Below, piece by piece: positions 8,591-17,530 of a stretch of 18,672 nucleotides of DNA; within the stretch, counting starts at the first letter, position 1; each line of letters begins with the position of its first letter. The notes under the pieces were generated by a model. That model did no database searches. It saw only the letters and a program-made list of their open reading frames with translations, and was not told the origin of the DNA. The DNA is from Hydnum rufescens UP504 (taxonomy: Eukaryota > Basidiomycota > Agaricomycetes > Cantharellales > Hydnaceae), in NCBI GenBank assembly GCA_014904985.1, contig MU129394.1, positions 1-18,672 of the forward strand. Reading direction: 5' to 3'. The translations under genes and the position numbers were made by a program.

Positions 8591-9960
8591 TCAATGGTGA
8601 TAGGGGACATAGCTCCACAGCTTAGGTATGTTGTAAATCACCCATTTTGTTTCTTTTGACATGAGTATTCCTTCATAACATGTGTGAGGAGTAGGATAAT
8701 ATTGAATGTATGCTGAAGGTTGGAAAGAGTGAAATGGTTCTGGTCCATGGTAATTGAATGCTTGGTAAAGTAGATGGGTAACTTGGAGAGGCATAGAAAT
8801 GACTTGAACACTTTTGATTGATGAAGGCATAAGTTCAATCTGCCTTTATACCTATTCCTGTTTCTCTTATCTTCTATGACAGCTTATTCAAACTTTGACT
8901 TCTCTTTGTGCTTTTATTGATTCCACCAGATTTGTCAATACCAATGACATTTTGGGAAGCTAATTAACTGCACCCTACATCCCTCTTTGTTTGTTTAGTT
9001 TTCTGAGATAAGCCTCATGAGCAAGAATGCTGTTGGTTTAATGAGGACTTCTTCACCTGTCACATATTCCCAATTAATTCCTTGATACTCAAATGGAGAA
9101 GATAGGTGATCAAAACCCTGCTGGCAATGATGACAATTTGGAACATTGAACACAAATATGTCACCATTAATAATCCCACCATTGGCAAGGTCCACATTTC
9201 TGTAACATTCTGGTACCCACACATTGAGTATTGTGATAGATCCTTCTATTCAAATAATCCATGCTTGCATTATGGTTTTGTAGCCAGTTGGCACAAATCC
9301 AACCATTTCACCCATAGGTCCTTCTGGATTTTGAAAGTGTTCAATTGATGCAGAGGTCCATTGGCACATGTGTGTTATCAACATAGTTGGTCATGGGTAT
9401 GGAATGAGTCTTTGATAGTCAAAAGGGATGTGGGAGGCTCAAGGCATAGTGAACACCTTTGATCTTTGTTTTCTGGTGCTATTGTTCTTTTATTTCCTTC
9501 CTTCAGATCTCCTTGGCTTGATATAGCCATATGTCCAAATACCTTCAAATTAAATTCATCCTCCTCTTCCTTTTATGGTTTAGGTTGGTCCACATTCAAA
9601 TATCCATTTTTAGAAGTCAGACAGATCATGCACAAATACAGGGATGAAGCAATTGCCCAAAGGAATCTCCCCATATAGATCAAAGTTCCAATTCTACCCT
9701 GACTTTAAAAATAGATTTGTTCCATTCAAGGATGGTGCAAACATAACTTTTAAGCAGTGTGTAGGTGAAATGAAGAGGATTCACCTGGACATTTAGACAG
9801 AAATATCCATGCTCACATTGGCACAGGTATAGTAGTGGTGAACCAGGATTAGTCACAATGATGTATGCTCACATTTGTTGTTTGATGCTCAGGTTGGTGG
9901 TCATGACTTGTATATCTTCATCCATCTAGCTCCAAGTTCCTTTAGATAGTTGAAGACTCA
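8591..9960 (-). pseudogene. Unidentified minus-strand coding relic
   Basis: Coherent protein-like blocks appear on the minus strand in several frames. Near 9935 starts MDEDIQVMTTNLSIKQQM, followed by a block with LYLCQCEHGYFCLNVQ. About 9590-9390 is open with an acidic start (KEEEDEFNLKVFGHM) and CSLCLEPP. About 9350-8995 has EHFQNPEGPMGEMVGF, then one stop, then VWVPECYRNVDLANGG, FNVPNCHHCQQGFDHLSSP and IKPTAFLLMRLISEN. 8830-8591 has a Tyr/His-rich block. The blocks are separated by frame changes and stops, so it is broken. I do not recognise the family. The TATA box near 10041-10050 lies upstream on the same strand and may have driven it. Confidence 0.4.
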
Positions 9961-9989
9961 AATCATAGTGAGACTCTTACTGTGTGATG

Positions 9990-10701
9990 TTTCAGTGTGA
10001 CTGAGTGTAAAGATGAGAACAGATTTTTAGAAGTGCCTAGTCTTTATATATGTGGAATTTCAATTGGTCTGTTGGAGTTCCAGACTTCTGCTTTTATCAG
10101 CCTAGATTTCTTATCAGGGCACTTCCTGTCATCCCTTGTTCTTTTGGACATTCCTTAGTTCAACTTTGTTCCTATTCCTTACTTGTTCTTTGTTCATACC
10201 CTTTTCTTCTTTTTCTCCTGTTCATCATGAAAAGTGCAGATGACATGTTCAATGTGTTGAATGACAGGTTTATTGTACATTTACATGAGTGTATTCACTT
10301 GGGTTGAGAAAAGAAAGAAGTAAAATATGATGAGAGACAGATTGAAAAGGTCACCTGTAAGGCAGCAGTGAATCAATGGACAGCCATTGTACAAAGACTT
10401 GAGTGCATTCACTTGGAAAAGAGAAAAAAGAGAAACACCATAGTTGTACAGATTACACAAGCACATTCACTCAGATTGAAGGAGGAGGAAAAGAAGGGGA
10501 GCTGGCAGATGATGGTACATGAGACAGAATCAACAATGAGGGTTGAAGTGGGTGATGCAGGGTTGAACAATGAATAATGGGTGGGTGTGAGAAACATAGT
10601 CTTGAAGTTGTGGGATGATTGAGGAAAGGGTTGCATTTAGGCACACATATCTTCCCTAATATTGGCATAAGAATTGGTTCATAATGTGTATGGGTATAAC
10701 A
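9990..10701 (-). repeat. Probable LTR (U3-R part) of the minus-strand gypsy element
   Basis: On the minus strand a purine-rich stretch is followed by the ORF stop TAA (10702-10704) and then directly by TGTTATACCC (from 10701), a typical LTR start. About 655 bp on is TATATAAAGA (10050-10041), then a pyrimidine-rich leader-like stretch. This order (polypurine tract, TG, long U3, TATA, short R) fits a 3' LTR. The second LTR and the exact end are not in the window. The frames inside look non-coding. Confidence 0.4.
10041..10050 (-). promoter_or_regulatory. TATA box
   Basis: TATATAAAGA on the minus strand is followed after about 30 bases by a C/T- and A-rich leader and then by the unidentified relic. 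It could be the LTR core promoter. Confidence 0.4.
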
Positions 10702-12066
10702 TTACCACTCTTCAACTTCCTCCTCAACTTCTATCATGTCTTCTTCTTCTTCTTCCTGCATAGGTGAAATGGGAGGTGAGATAGGTTTGCAATCTGGTAT
10801 GTCTGTGAGCTTGAATGGATGTGGGTCCAATTTAAGTAGAGCCCACTCTTTATCATGTAGTTTAGTCTGAATCTCCTGAATCATTGGAGTGTATTTCTCA
10901 ATCATGTAAGGTTGACACTTGAGGGGCAACACAAAACAATTTCCATCTGCAAAGACATCTAAGAGGTTAGTGAGATGTCTAGCAAAATGATGATGAAGAT
11001 GGAAAGTATAAATTGGAGAGTACATCTCCTCTTCTTGTCTGACTGTATCTGTGGTGAGAGAAAAGATATGGGGAGAACTTCTCACTTTGCATCAATTTGA
11101 CCCATTGGCTGCTCATGAGTGCATAACTATAAGGATGGATGGATTGTTCATTGTGAGGTTGATTTTCTCACTGAGATTGTCAAAATGGGTGATGCGATCA
11201 AGGAGGATGTTGTTGGTGTGGATGAGGGTGGTACCAAGTTCAGCCAGTTGACCGATGTGGTGTTCTTGTGCCTGCATAAGCAGTATGAGTCATGAGGTGG
11301 TGTTGGTGATGCTCTTCAAGTCATTTTCTTGTTTCTCATAATATTTAGCATGGATTTCCTTGAGTTGCTTGGCTCTTTTGTGATTTAGATATGCCTTGTA
11401 TGATGTTTGACCATATCCTTGGAATTTCTTGGGTCCTGTGATATGAGAGTGATGCTTGTGCAAGTAAAAGCACTCAGGTATCTTGAGCTGGATGTGCAAC
11501 TCACTATTGCATGTGTCCATAGGAGCAGATGTCTCATTTGATTGCAAGGATGTCAGTTCAGAATCCATAATATGAGGTTCTGTGCCATCAGGAGGGCAAG
11601 TTTCAACAGAGGCTTTAAGTCACTGTACAGTTTCCTTGACTTGTGACATTAGCTTGTTTTCATACTGAAAGTTTTTCTAAACATTTACCACAATATTAAA
11701 TTTCTTGATTTGTTTGGCAAGGGTGTGCAGGTTTGGAATTGGGGCTCCAAGAGATACCAATGTTTGAGCACTCGATGGCTCTGGTGAAGGAGTTTGAGGG
11801 ACTACCATGACCAACTCATGGAGGGGAAGAAGTGGAGTAGGATTCATAGGAATTAGAGTCAATGGTGAAAAAGAAAGGACAGTGGTTTTCTTGTTGTTGA
11901 TTTCATTGATGTCTATTGTTCCCTGTTTTCAGTTCTTCTTTATACTCATCATTTGTTGCTTACTTATGGGGTTTTTGGCAGACCCTGTGATAATTATGAC
12001 TTGTCTATGTTGTAGCTTTCTTGCCATCATATCATGAGAAGGTTTTTCAACAGGGCTGAATGCCAT
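10702..12066 (-). pseudogene. 455-codon ORF relic of a retroelement, between pol and the LTR
   Basis: One frame runs from ATG at 12066 (context GGACCATGGCA, MAFSPVEKPSHDMMARKLQ) to TAA at 10702, broken only by six stops: TGA at 11929, 11620, 11290, 11113 and 11092, and TAG at 11677. All could come from single C-to-T changes. Segments in order are: a Lys/Gln-rich N-terminus; a Pro-rich part (TPSPEPSSAQ); a charged middle (HKRAKQLKEIHAKYYEKQ); a heptad-like coiled coil (QLAELGTTLIHTNNILLDRI); a C-terminal region with DVFADGNCFVLPLKCQPYM; and a strongly acidic tail (EEEEEDMIEVEEEVEEW). There is no zinc knuckle, protease or transmembrane segment. It could be a gag-like gene of a separate element or an extra ORF 3' of the gypsy pol. 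I do not recognise the family. Confidence 0.55.
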
Positions 12067-12233
12067 GGTCCAAGAAAGTCAGGCTTCATGATTAGAGGAG
12101 GAATCAGTGGGAAGGAAGAAAGCAAACAGCAAAGGTGGAGTTTTTTTGGTTACATCTTGTTGTAGTAGCAATTTAATTGTGGTTTTCAGTGATTGCCGAA
12201 TCCTTGCAGTTAATGTCTGGTACTTGGATCATT

Positions 12234-13430
12234 TCAAATTGGAGAAGTAGGGCTATAGTAGAACCATAGCTGTGGGCTTGTATTCTCAAATAAACCTTGG
12301 GCAAAGAAAGTGAAAAAAAAGCCCTTTGGGGATTGAAAATATCCATTTAGGGTGGATTCACTGGTTGTGGCAGTGGATCCAGCTTCTCTGATGTGACTAA
12401 GCCAATAGTAGTCTCTAAATTCTGTCATTTCCACTCAATGTACTTGTCTTCCCAATATGCCCACATGTCTGGCTTTTGGAGGTGGCCACATGTAAGATCA
12501 CAATTGATTTATTGGTCCAAACAAAATGGGAGGTCTATCCATGTATTCATAATCTCTAGGAATGTCTTCTTCATATATATTGTCAGAAAACATAGCTACT
12601 ACAGTGCCAGTTTGTGCCTCAAGAGAATCTTCATTACTTGAGGTATCACTTCCATATTTGGTATTTTCAGCCTTAGGAATGCAATCACAGGAATGATACT
12701 TCTTCAGGTGATTCCCTGCAAACACTGTACTAATTGGAGTCCCATCCAATTCACTGAGCTCATAGGAACCTCAGGTATTTTGTTTTAGCACACAGTAGGG
12801 TCCCATCCATCTAATTTCCCCCTTTCATCCATGCTGCATGACTAATGCAGAATTGTATACCAATACCATGGTTCCTGGTTTGTAATTACCCTCAACTAAC
12901 ATGTGTTCATGTTGTTGTGCATACTCTTGAGCACTTTGGATTCATGCCTGTAATAATGATGCTGATGCCTCCTTAATGTCATCATCTCTGAGCTAATTGA
13001 ATTGCTCAAGTTGCCAATAATTCTTCTGTTGATTTAATTGAGTGCCAATTCAAGGTGTACCATGATGTATTGGTAATGTCAAATGGAAACAAATGATGCT
13101 TGCCATACAGTAGATAATAGGGAGTATAGCCAGTGGTCCATTTGACCATGACTCAATCTGCCCACATACATGCATGAAAATACCACCACAGGCTGTACTA
13201 TTGATATATCAAGATGGTAACTTGCCATGGTGGTAAGCCATGGTAATGATACATCCCCATATATGCCCAAGTTTCAAAAATTCCAATGGAATAATGTACA
13301 CTCCATGAGTTTTGAACCCCCATCATGTAGAAGCATAACTAACTCCAGTTGCTCAGGCCAACTAGGTTAAGTCATATTTCTTATTAGCTGTGTTCAAAAG
13401 TACTCTACATACCCCAGGTATTCTCCTATT
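12234..13430 (-). pseudogene. Ty3/gypsy pol relic: integrase core edge, C-terminal domain and tail
   Basis: The minus strand reads YDLT..LA.AT near 13370, like the integrase RDDLTGWxEA phrase. It then gives WADxVMVKWTTGYTPYYLL, YGKHHLFPFDITNTSW, TLNWHSIKSTEELLAT, and after a frame change QSAQEYAQQHEHMLVEGNYK, PGTMVLVYNSALVMQHG, KGEIRWMGPYCVL, GSYELSELDGTPISTVFAGN and LKKYH. This is the hallmark end of fungal Ty3/gypsy Pol (integrase to the GPY/F-like GPY...L...GSYxLxELDG module). The same frame continues with few stops as an acidic tail to 12234. Stops replace Arg or Gln codons, as C-to-T decay would give. The reverse transcriptase and RNase H regions are not in the window. Confidence 0.85.
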
Positions 13431-13667
13431 ACAGTAACTCCTCTTGTCTCAATTTGTCATCCCCTGAATAGTCATATATGTTTAATCATCAAGTGATAAG
13501 CCATGGTGATCTCTCTTTTATACTGCCATGGGCTGCCATGGGTAGCTGTGAGGCATCTAGGGCAGTCCCTCTACAGAATGTATTGGGTTAAATACCAAGT
13601 AGTTATCCTTCTGCATCAACCCTTCCTAATTAAGAATGTGTCCTTTGGACTTGCAGTGTTTTTGTCA
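13431..13667 (-). other. Decayed upstream pol sequence, not interpretable
   Basis: The minus strand keeps short open pieces (for example IETRGVTVIGEYLGYVEYF) and a TATAAAAG near 13515, but several frames are equally plausible. I cannot assign it, although continuity with the gypsy pol is likely. Confidence 0.3.
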
Positions 13668-14124
13668 TCATTGCCTCCAGCAGTCCTTCTTTAGGTCATA
13701 GTGTGCATATGGAATGGGGTTGCCTAATGGCCTAGTTTTGTTGATTGTGGTGGGGTGTGTGTCTCCGGGTGTGCCCATTGCCCTTGGTCCCAGCAGAAAG
13801 CTTTCACTTTCTCTCTGACTCTCAAGTGGACTCCTGGTCAGTGTGCAGTTCATGGGCTGGGTGTTCATCATCATCACAGTCATCGATCTTGATATCATCA
13901 GCAGGTGTGGGCTGGATGGCTTGGCTTGAATTGGGGTTTGTCTGGCTGCAGGTGTGCTCCTTGTACTTGGTGACCTTGCAGGCAGGGTATGCCAAAAATG
14001 GAGATTGTGTGGGTTTCAAAGTTTTGCTTCTGACACCAGCCATTGTGGGGGAGCTAGGGGATGTGAGAGATGATGCCATGGAAATTGTCAATGCTCTGAA
14101 TTTTTTGTTTGCATCACTTTTCAA
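13668..14124 (-). pseudogene. Minus-strand ORF relic, Ser/Thr/Asp-rich, family unknown
   Basis: A frame starting near 14124 (MKSDANKKFRALTISMASSL) reads through MAGVRSKTLKPTQSPFLAYP, CKVTKYKEHTCSQ and an acidic patch (IDDCDDDEHPAHELH). It then shifts to a second frame ending about 13668 (GPRAMGTPGDTHP, YDLKKDCWRQ). The composition suggests a disordered N-terminal region of a mobile-element protein. The overlapping plus-strand frame at 13745-14161 is Trp/Cys/Leu-rich and looks like its shadow. Confidence 0.35.
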
Positions 14125-14216
14125 ATCAATGTGTATCTCTGCAATGACAAAGACTGGCTAAGTGTGGACCTCCCTTGATATAAACATTGGTTCACCTTGG
14201 TTGGCTGTGGAGGATA

Positions 14217-14300
14217 GGGTATTGCACGGGGTTTCAAAACCCACGGGTTTTGACCCCATGGGGGAGATCCCTGTGGGGTGGGAGTATCAATATGGACCTG
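14217..14300 (+). repeat. Left terminal inverted repeat and palindromic subterminal zone
   Basis: GGGTATTGCAC is followed by the near-perfect palindrome TCAAAACCCACGGGTTTTGA and by CCCCATGGGG. AGTATCAATA near 14282 recurs inverted as TATTGATACT near 14381-14390, giving a further stem spaced about 90 bp apart. Confidence 0.6.
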
Positions 14301-14470
14301 TGACTAAAACCTGCCAAGAACCCACCATCCCTGGGAATATGCAGGCGGGTTTGATCTGAGACTATGTAGGGAGTCCCAGACTATTGATACTACTGTAATG
14401 TCCCTACTTGCTACACTCAGGCAGTCAAGTTCAGCTCATTATACAATTCTCAAATATTCTCATAATGAAT
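14301..14470. other. AT-rich zone between left TIR and left array
   Basis: This zone has no reading frame. It holds an AAATATTC...GAATATTT inverted repeat near 14451-14473. TGTAATGTCCC near 14394 resembles a fungal LTR start, but no partner exists. Confidence 0.4.
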
Positions 14471-14480
14471 ATTTATTCAA
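14466..14480 (-). terminator. AATAAA-type polyadenylation signal of the left array
   Basis: The minus strand reads TTGAATAAATATTC downstream of the last left exon. Its counterpart at the right end is AATAAATAAATAAATATT, so the two arrays end in similar signals. Confidence 0.45.
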
Positions 14481-14834
14481 TAATTACATAATTACAATTG
14501 TACTCAGCTGAATAATATTTGTATCAAAAATGCTCGATGTATGTGAAAAAAGAGGATAAACCCACCAGGCCAAATTCCCCCCATAATGTGGGGCTTCATG
14601 GGTGTTCTGGGATTGTGCAGACATTCAAGGGCTGGGCCCTTGGGCAGCCGTGCGGTGGTATTTCATATGGGCCCTTGACCATATTCGTGTTGGGTGTGTT
14701 TTCATAGCGAGGGGAAGCCTAGAATAATGAATAATACATCATTAGTAAAAAAAGAACCCAGGCAGCACCAAAAGAGCAGATTCACTGCTCTTTTGGTGCC
14801 TTTGTATATGTAGTGATTGAACACCCACCTAGAT

Positions 14835-14866
14835 CACCACACACCCGCTGCGGCGGGTGTGTGGTG
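14835..14866. repeat. Family A palindrome, best copy
   Basis: CACCACACACCCGC pairs perfectly over 14 bp with GCGGGTGTGTGGTG around the loop TGCG. Other copies start TACCAC and end GTGGTA, or start TGCCAC and end GTGGCA, so the outer pairs change together. Confidence 0.85.
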
Positions 14867-15430
14867 TTCAATGAGAGGTATCGCCAACGATCAATAGACT
14901 CCGCTGGTTATCCTTCAGAGTTTGGGTTTGAGCGGGTTCATTGCGAGATGGAAGTTTCTTCCCTTCTTGAGCCGTGATCATGCGGTGTGTGGTTGTTCAA
15001 GGGCTGGACCCTCGGGCAGGGTCTGGGGTGGCTGCGCAGTCCGTATTTCAGGTGGGACCTCGTCTGTGTCATCATCGGGCGGGTGTTCACACAGCGAGGG
15101 GCCATCTAGAATAACGAATGGTACATTAGTAAAAAAGAGAACAGACAGCACCAAAAGAGCTGCAGCAGCAGCACTTTTGGCGCAATTGTATGTATATTGA
15201 CAGAGAACTCACTGGATTACTACACACCCGCTTTGGCGGGTGTGTGGTACCGTGTTTTATCCATCGTCACATACTGTGCGGGTCTTCACAGGCTCAGGGA
15301 GCTGGACCCTCGAGATTTCAGTGGCTGTGCATGTCCATATTATGCGGGGGGCTTCGTTTGGGCCAATTTTCACACAGGGGGGCAGCCTGGAATAACAGAT
15401 AGTACATTAGTAAAATAAAAGAGAAGCAAT

Positions 15431-15462
15431 GCCAAAAGAGCAGCTACTGCTGCTCTTTTGGC
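15431..15462. repeat. Family B palindrome, left-array copy
   Basis: GCCAAAAGAGCAGC and GCTGCTCTTTTGGC pair perfectly over 14 bp around TACT. It lies inside the intron that precedes exon L3 on the minus strand. Confidence 0.85.
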
Positions 15463-15624
15463 GCCATTGTACAAGTTTTAATTTAAACACTTATCAGATA
15501 TAGCCACCCTGCCAAAGTGGTGTGTGGTTGTATTTTATTGGTCGGTACTTTACAGCCATTCGGAGGCCAGGCCCTTGGTGTTTGGTGGCTGCGTGTCTCA
15601 TCATGTTCACATGGACAATTATGA

Positions 15625-16110
15625 CTCGGACATTGCCAGCTCATCAGCGTTGAGCCTCGCCCCGACATCAAGCCCAATGGGCATGGGATTGGGGATGTTG
15701 AAATGACTGATGAGAGTGCGATGGATGTGTCCATGGCTCCCATTTCGTTCAAAACCACACCATTTGTCAAGGGGTCCCTATTAGCTAAAGCTGCACTTGT
15801 AAGTGGACCTTGATCTATTTATTTTTCCTCTTTTTAAATTCTTTTCTCTATATGAACTCTCCAACGCACACCACGTTATCTCCCGCACAGTTCAAGTTTG
15901 TGCAATCCACTCTCCGCACCCTCAGAAAATAAAAGGACACCGTCCCATTGAACCCACCTGTCGACTACATTGCATTGGGTATCCCCCACTATCCTAAAAT
16001 TATCAGACACCCTATAGACCTTTCTACAGTTGACAAGAAATTTTCTGCCTCCAACCCCTCAATACCCAATCCAGGCTCCAGGCACTTGTGGGTGAGTCTA
16101 GACCATGAAG
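15625..16110 (+). pseudogene. Captured BET-type bromodomain fragment, two exons, truncated
   Basis: Exon a (about 15625-15798) reads GDVEMTDESAMDVSMAPISF and ends KGSLLAKAAL at a GTAAGT donor. The intron is 15799-15890 (92 bp, ending CCCGCACAG). Exon b (15891-16110) continues in phase: FKFVQSTLRTLRK, a TAA at 15930-15932 where KD follows, then [35 protein letters not shown], and it leaves the bromodomain fold after NPGSRH. The pattern PVDxxALxIPHYPxIIxHPxDLSTVxKK is the ZA-loop region of BET bromodomains (fungal Bdf1 type), which bind acetylated histone tails. The helices that carry the acetyl-lysine Asn are absent. Exon b ends at GTAAGC and splices in frame into the first array exon. This is best explained as host exons captured by the element. 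Confidence 0.85.
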
Positions 16111-16365
16111 GTAAGCTTATTTATTTATTTTTCATGCAATGTGTACACCATCGTGCAAAAAGAGCAGCCCAAGCAGCTCTTTTTGTGCAATTTTTTACTA
16201 ATGTATTATTATTTTAGGTCATTGCATCATGTTCGATCGACAGACCCCAGCACCTGCCAGAACCGATGACGACAATACCAGAGAAAAGGAGGTACCACAC
16301 ACCTGCTGCAGTGGGTGTATGGCAATTAAGGTAAGGTTATTTATTTTTCATGCAATCTGTACGCC

Positions 16366-16407
16366 GTCGCACAAAAAGAGCAGCCCAAGCTGCTCTTTTT
16401 GTGCGAC
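16366..16407. repeat. Family B palindrome in intron 2, 19-bp perfect stem
   Basis: GTCGCACAAAAAGAGCAGC pairs with GCTGCTCTTTTTGTGCGAC around CCAA. The next intron has GTCATGC...GCGTGAC instead of GTCGCAC...GTGCGAC, so two pairs changed by compensation and one became a G-T wobble. Confidence 0.9.
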
Positions 16408-16604
16408 TTTTTTTTTTTTCATTTTTTACTAATGTATTTTATTATTCTAGGACATCGCATTGCGCTCAATCGACAGACCCACATGAACCCCCCGCATGTG
16501 TCAGACCCAACAACAACTATGCTGGGCAAAAGGAGGTACCACACCTGCTGCGGCGGGTGTGGTAATTAAGGTAAGTTTATTTATTTTCATGCAATCCACA
16601 CACC

Positions 16605-16646
16605 GTCATGCAAAAAGAGCAGCCCAAGCTGCTCTTTTTGCGTGAC
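16605..16646. repeat. Family B palindrome in intron 3
   Basis: This copy has a 19-bp stem with one wobble pair and the same CCAA loop as the copy at 16366. It lies between the donor and the branch site, so folding would bring the two splice sites closer together. Confidence 0.9.
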
Positions 16647-16844
16647 TTTTTTCATTTTTTACTAATGTATTTATTATTCTAGGTCATTGCATCACACTCA
16701 ATCAACAGACCCGCATGAACCCCACAACAGCACCCGCCAGAACCAACAATGACAATACCGGGGTGCAATACGGGCGCGTGCGCAGCCACACAAGACCCCA
16801 ACGCTCGACTATCTGCCACCAATACAACAAGGCCTCAAATATGG

Positions 16845-16876
16845 TGCCACACACCCGCTTTGGCAGGTGTGTGGCA
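16845..16876. repeat. Family A palindrome at end of exon R3
   Basis: TGCCACACACC pairs with GGTGTGTGGCA, followed inward by one C/A mismatch and two pairs. It has the compensatory outer pair G-C where most copies have A-T. The splice donor GTGAGT begins 8 bases after the palindrome. Confidence 0.85.
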
Positions 16877-17530
16877 ATATTAGGTGAGTATTTTCTATAT
16901 GGGGTGTACCATGACGCCAAAAGAGCAGCACCAGCTGCTCTTTTGGTGTTGCTTGTATTATTTTTTACTAACATATCCACTATTCTAGGTTCTTTCTCCC
17001 TCCCCAAAACCCCCACCTGATCAATGCAGAGACAAGCCCTATGGCGAAATACAGAGCGCACAGCCACCCAGACCCCAATCCCCAAGCTCCAAGTATCAGC
17101 GAGCTATAAGACGACAACGAATCAGATACGGTACCACGCACCCGCTTCTGCGGGTGTGTGGTGACATCAGGGATGTCTAATCCCACCAGTGCTGAAAGAG
17201 CAGCAAAAGCTGCTCTTTTGGCACCTCTCTGTTTTCTTTTTTTTTTACTAATGTATTATTTATTGTTGTTCTAGGTCCCTTCCCTAAGCGAAAACCCGCC
17301 CAACGAGGACACGGACGAGTCCCCAACACAAATTTTGATGCGCAGCCACCCAAGCCCTGAGTGCCCGGCCCCTGAACATGACGATCGACTTCATCTCATA
17401 CCACACACCTGCTGCAGCAGGTGTGGTAATCATTGTAAGTGTCTCAGTGACAACAGTGCCCAATACTGCTGCTCTTTGAGCACTCTACTTCTGTTTTTTC
17501 TTTAAACTAACATGTTCTTGATCATTCTAG

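Larger units (their letters stand above)
14481..15620 (-). repeat. Left (minus-strand) array of exon-intron modules
   Basis: Minus-strand exons, in transcription order, are: L3 15386-15213, L2 15105-14829 and terminal L1 from 14718. A more decayed copy, L0, lies about 15620-15510. Introns are 15212-15106 (GTGAGT...TTCTAG) and 14828-14719 (GTGGGT...TTCTAG); a further acceptor is at 15387. Each intron ends in TTTACTAATG plus 15-25 bases to AG. L2 reads GPSLCEHPPDDDTDEVPPEI then RTAQPPQTLPEGPALEQ. L1 reads SPRYENTPNTNMVKGPYEIP. L3 aligns at DNA level. Exon palindromes (family A) are at 14835-14866, 15218-15249 and, decayed, about 15501-15530. Intron palindromes (family B) are at 14765-14799, 15148-15183 and 15431-15462. 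Frames are not consistent from exon to exon, so a continuous protein is doubtful. Confidence 0.7.

Noticed and set aside
13745..14161. 138-residue plus-strand ORF
   Set aside because: Its Cys/Trp/Leu-rich composition is that of the antisense of the more protein-like minus-strand relic.
14394..14520. LTR beginning TGTAATGTCCC
   Set aside because: No second copy, primer site or coding region is seen; it lies inside the array element.
14765..17224. Rho-independent terminators (GC-rich stem then T-run)
   Set aside because: The hairpins lie inside spliceosomal-type introns of a fungal sequence; the T-runs are the polypyrimidine part before the branch site.
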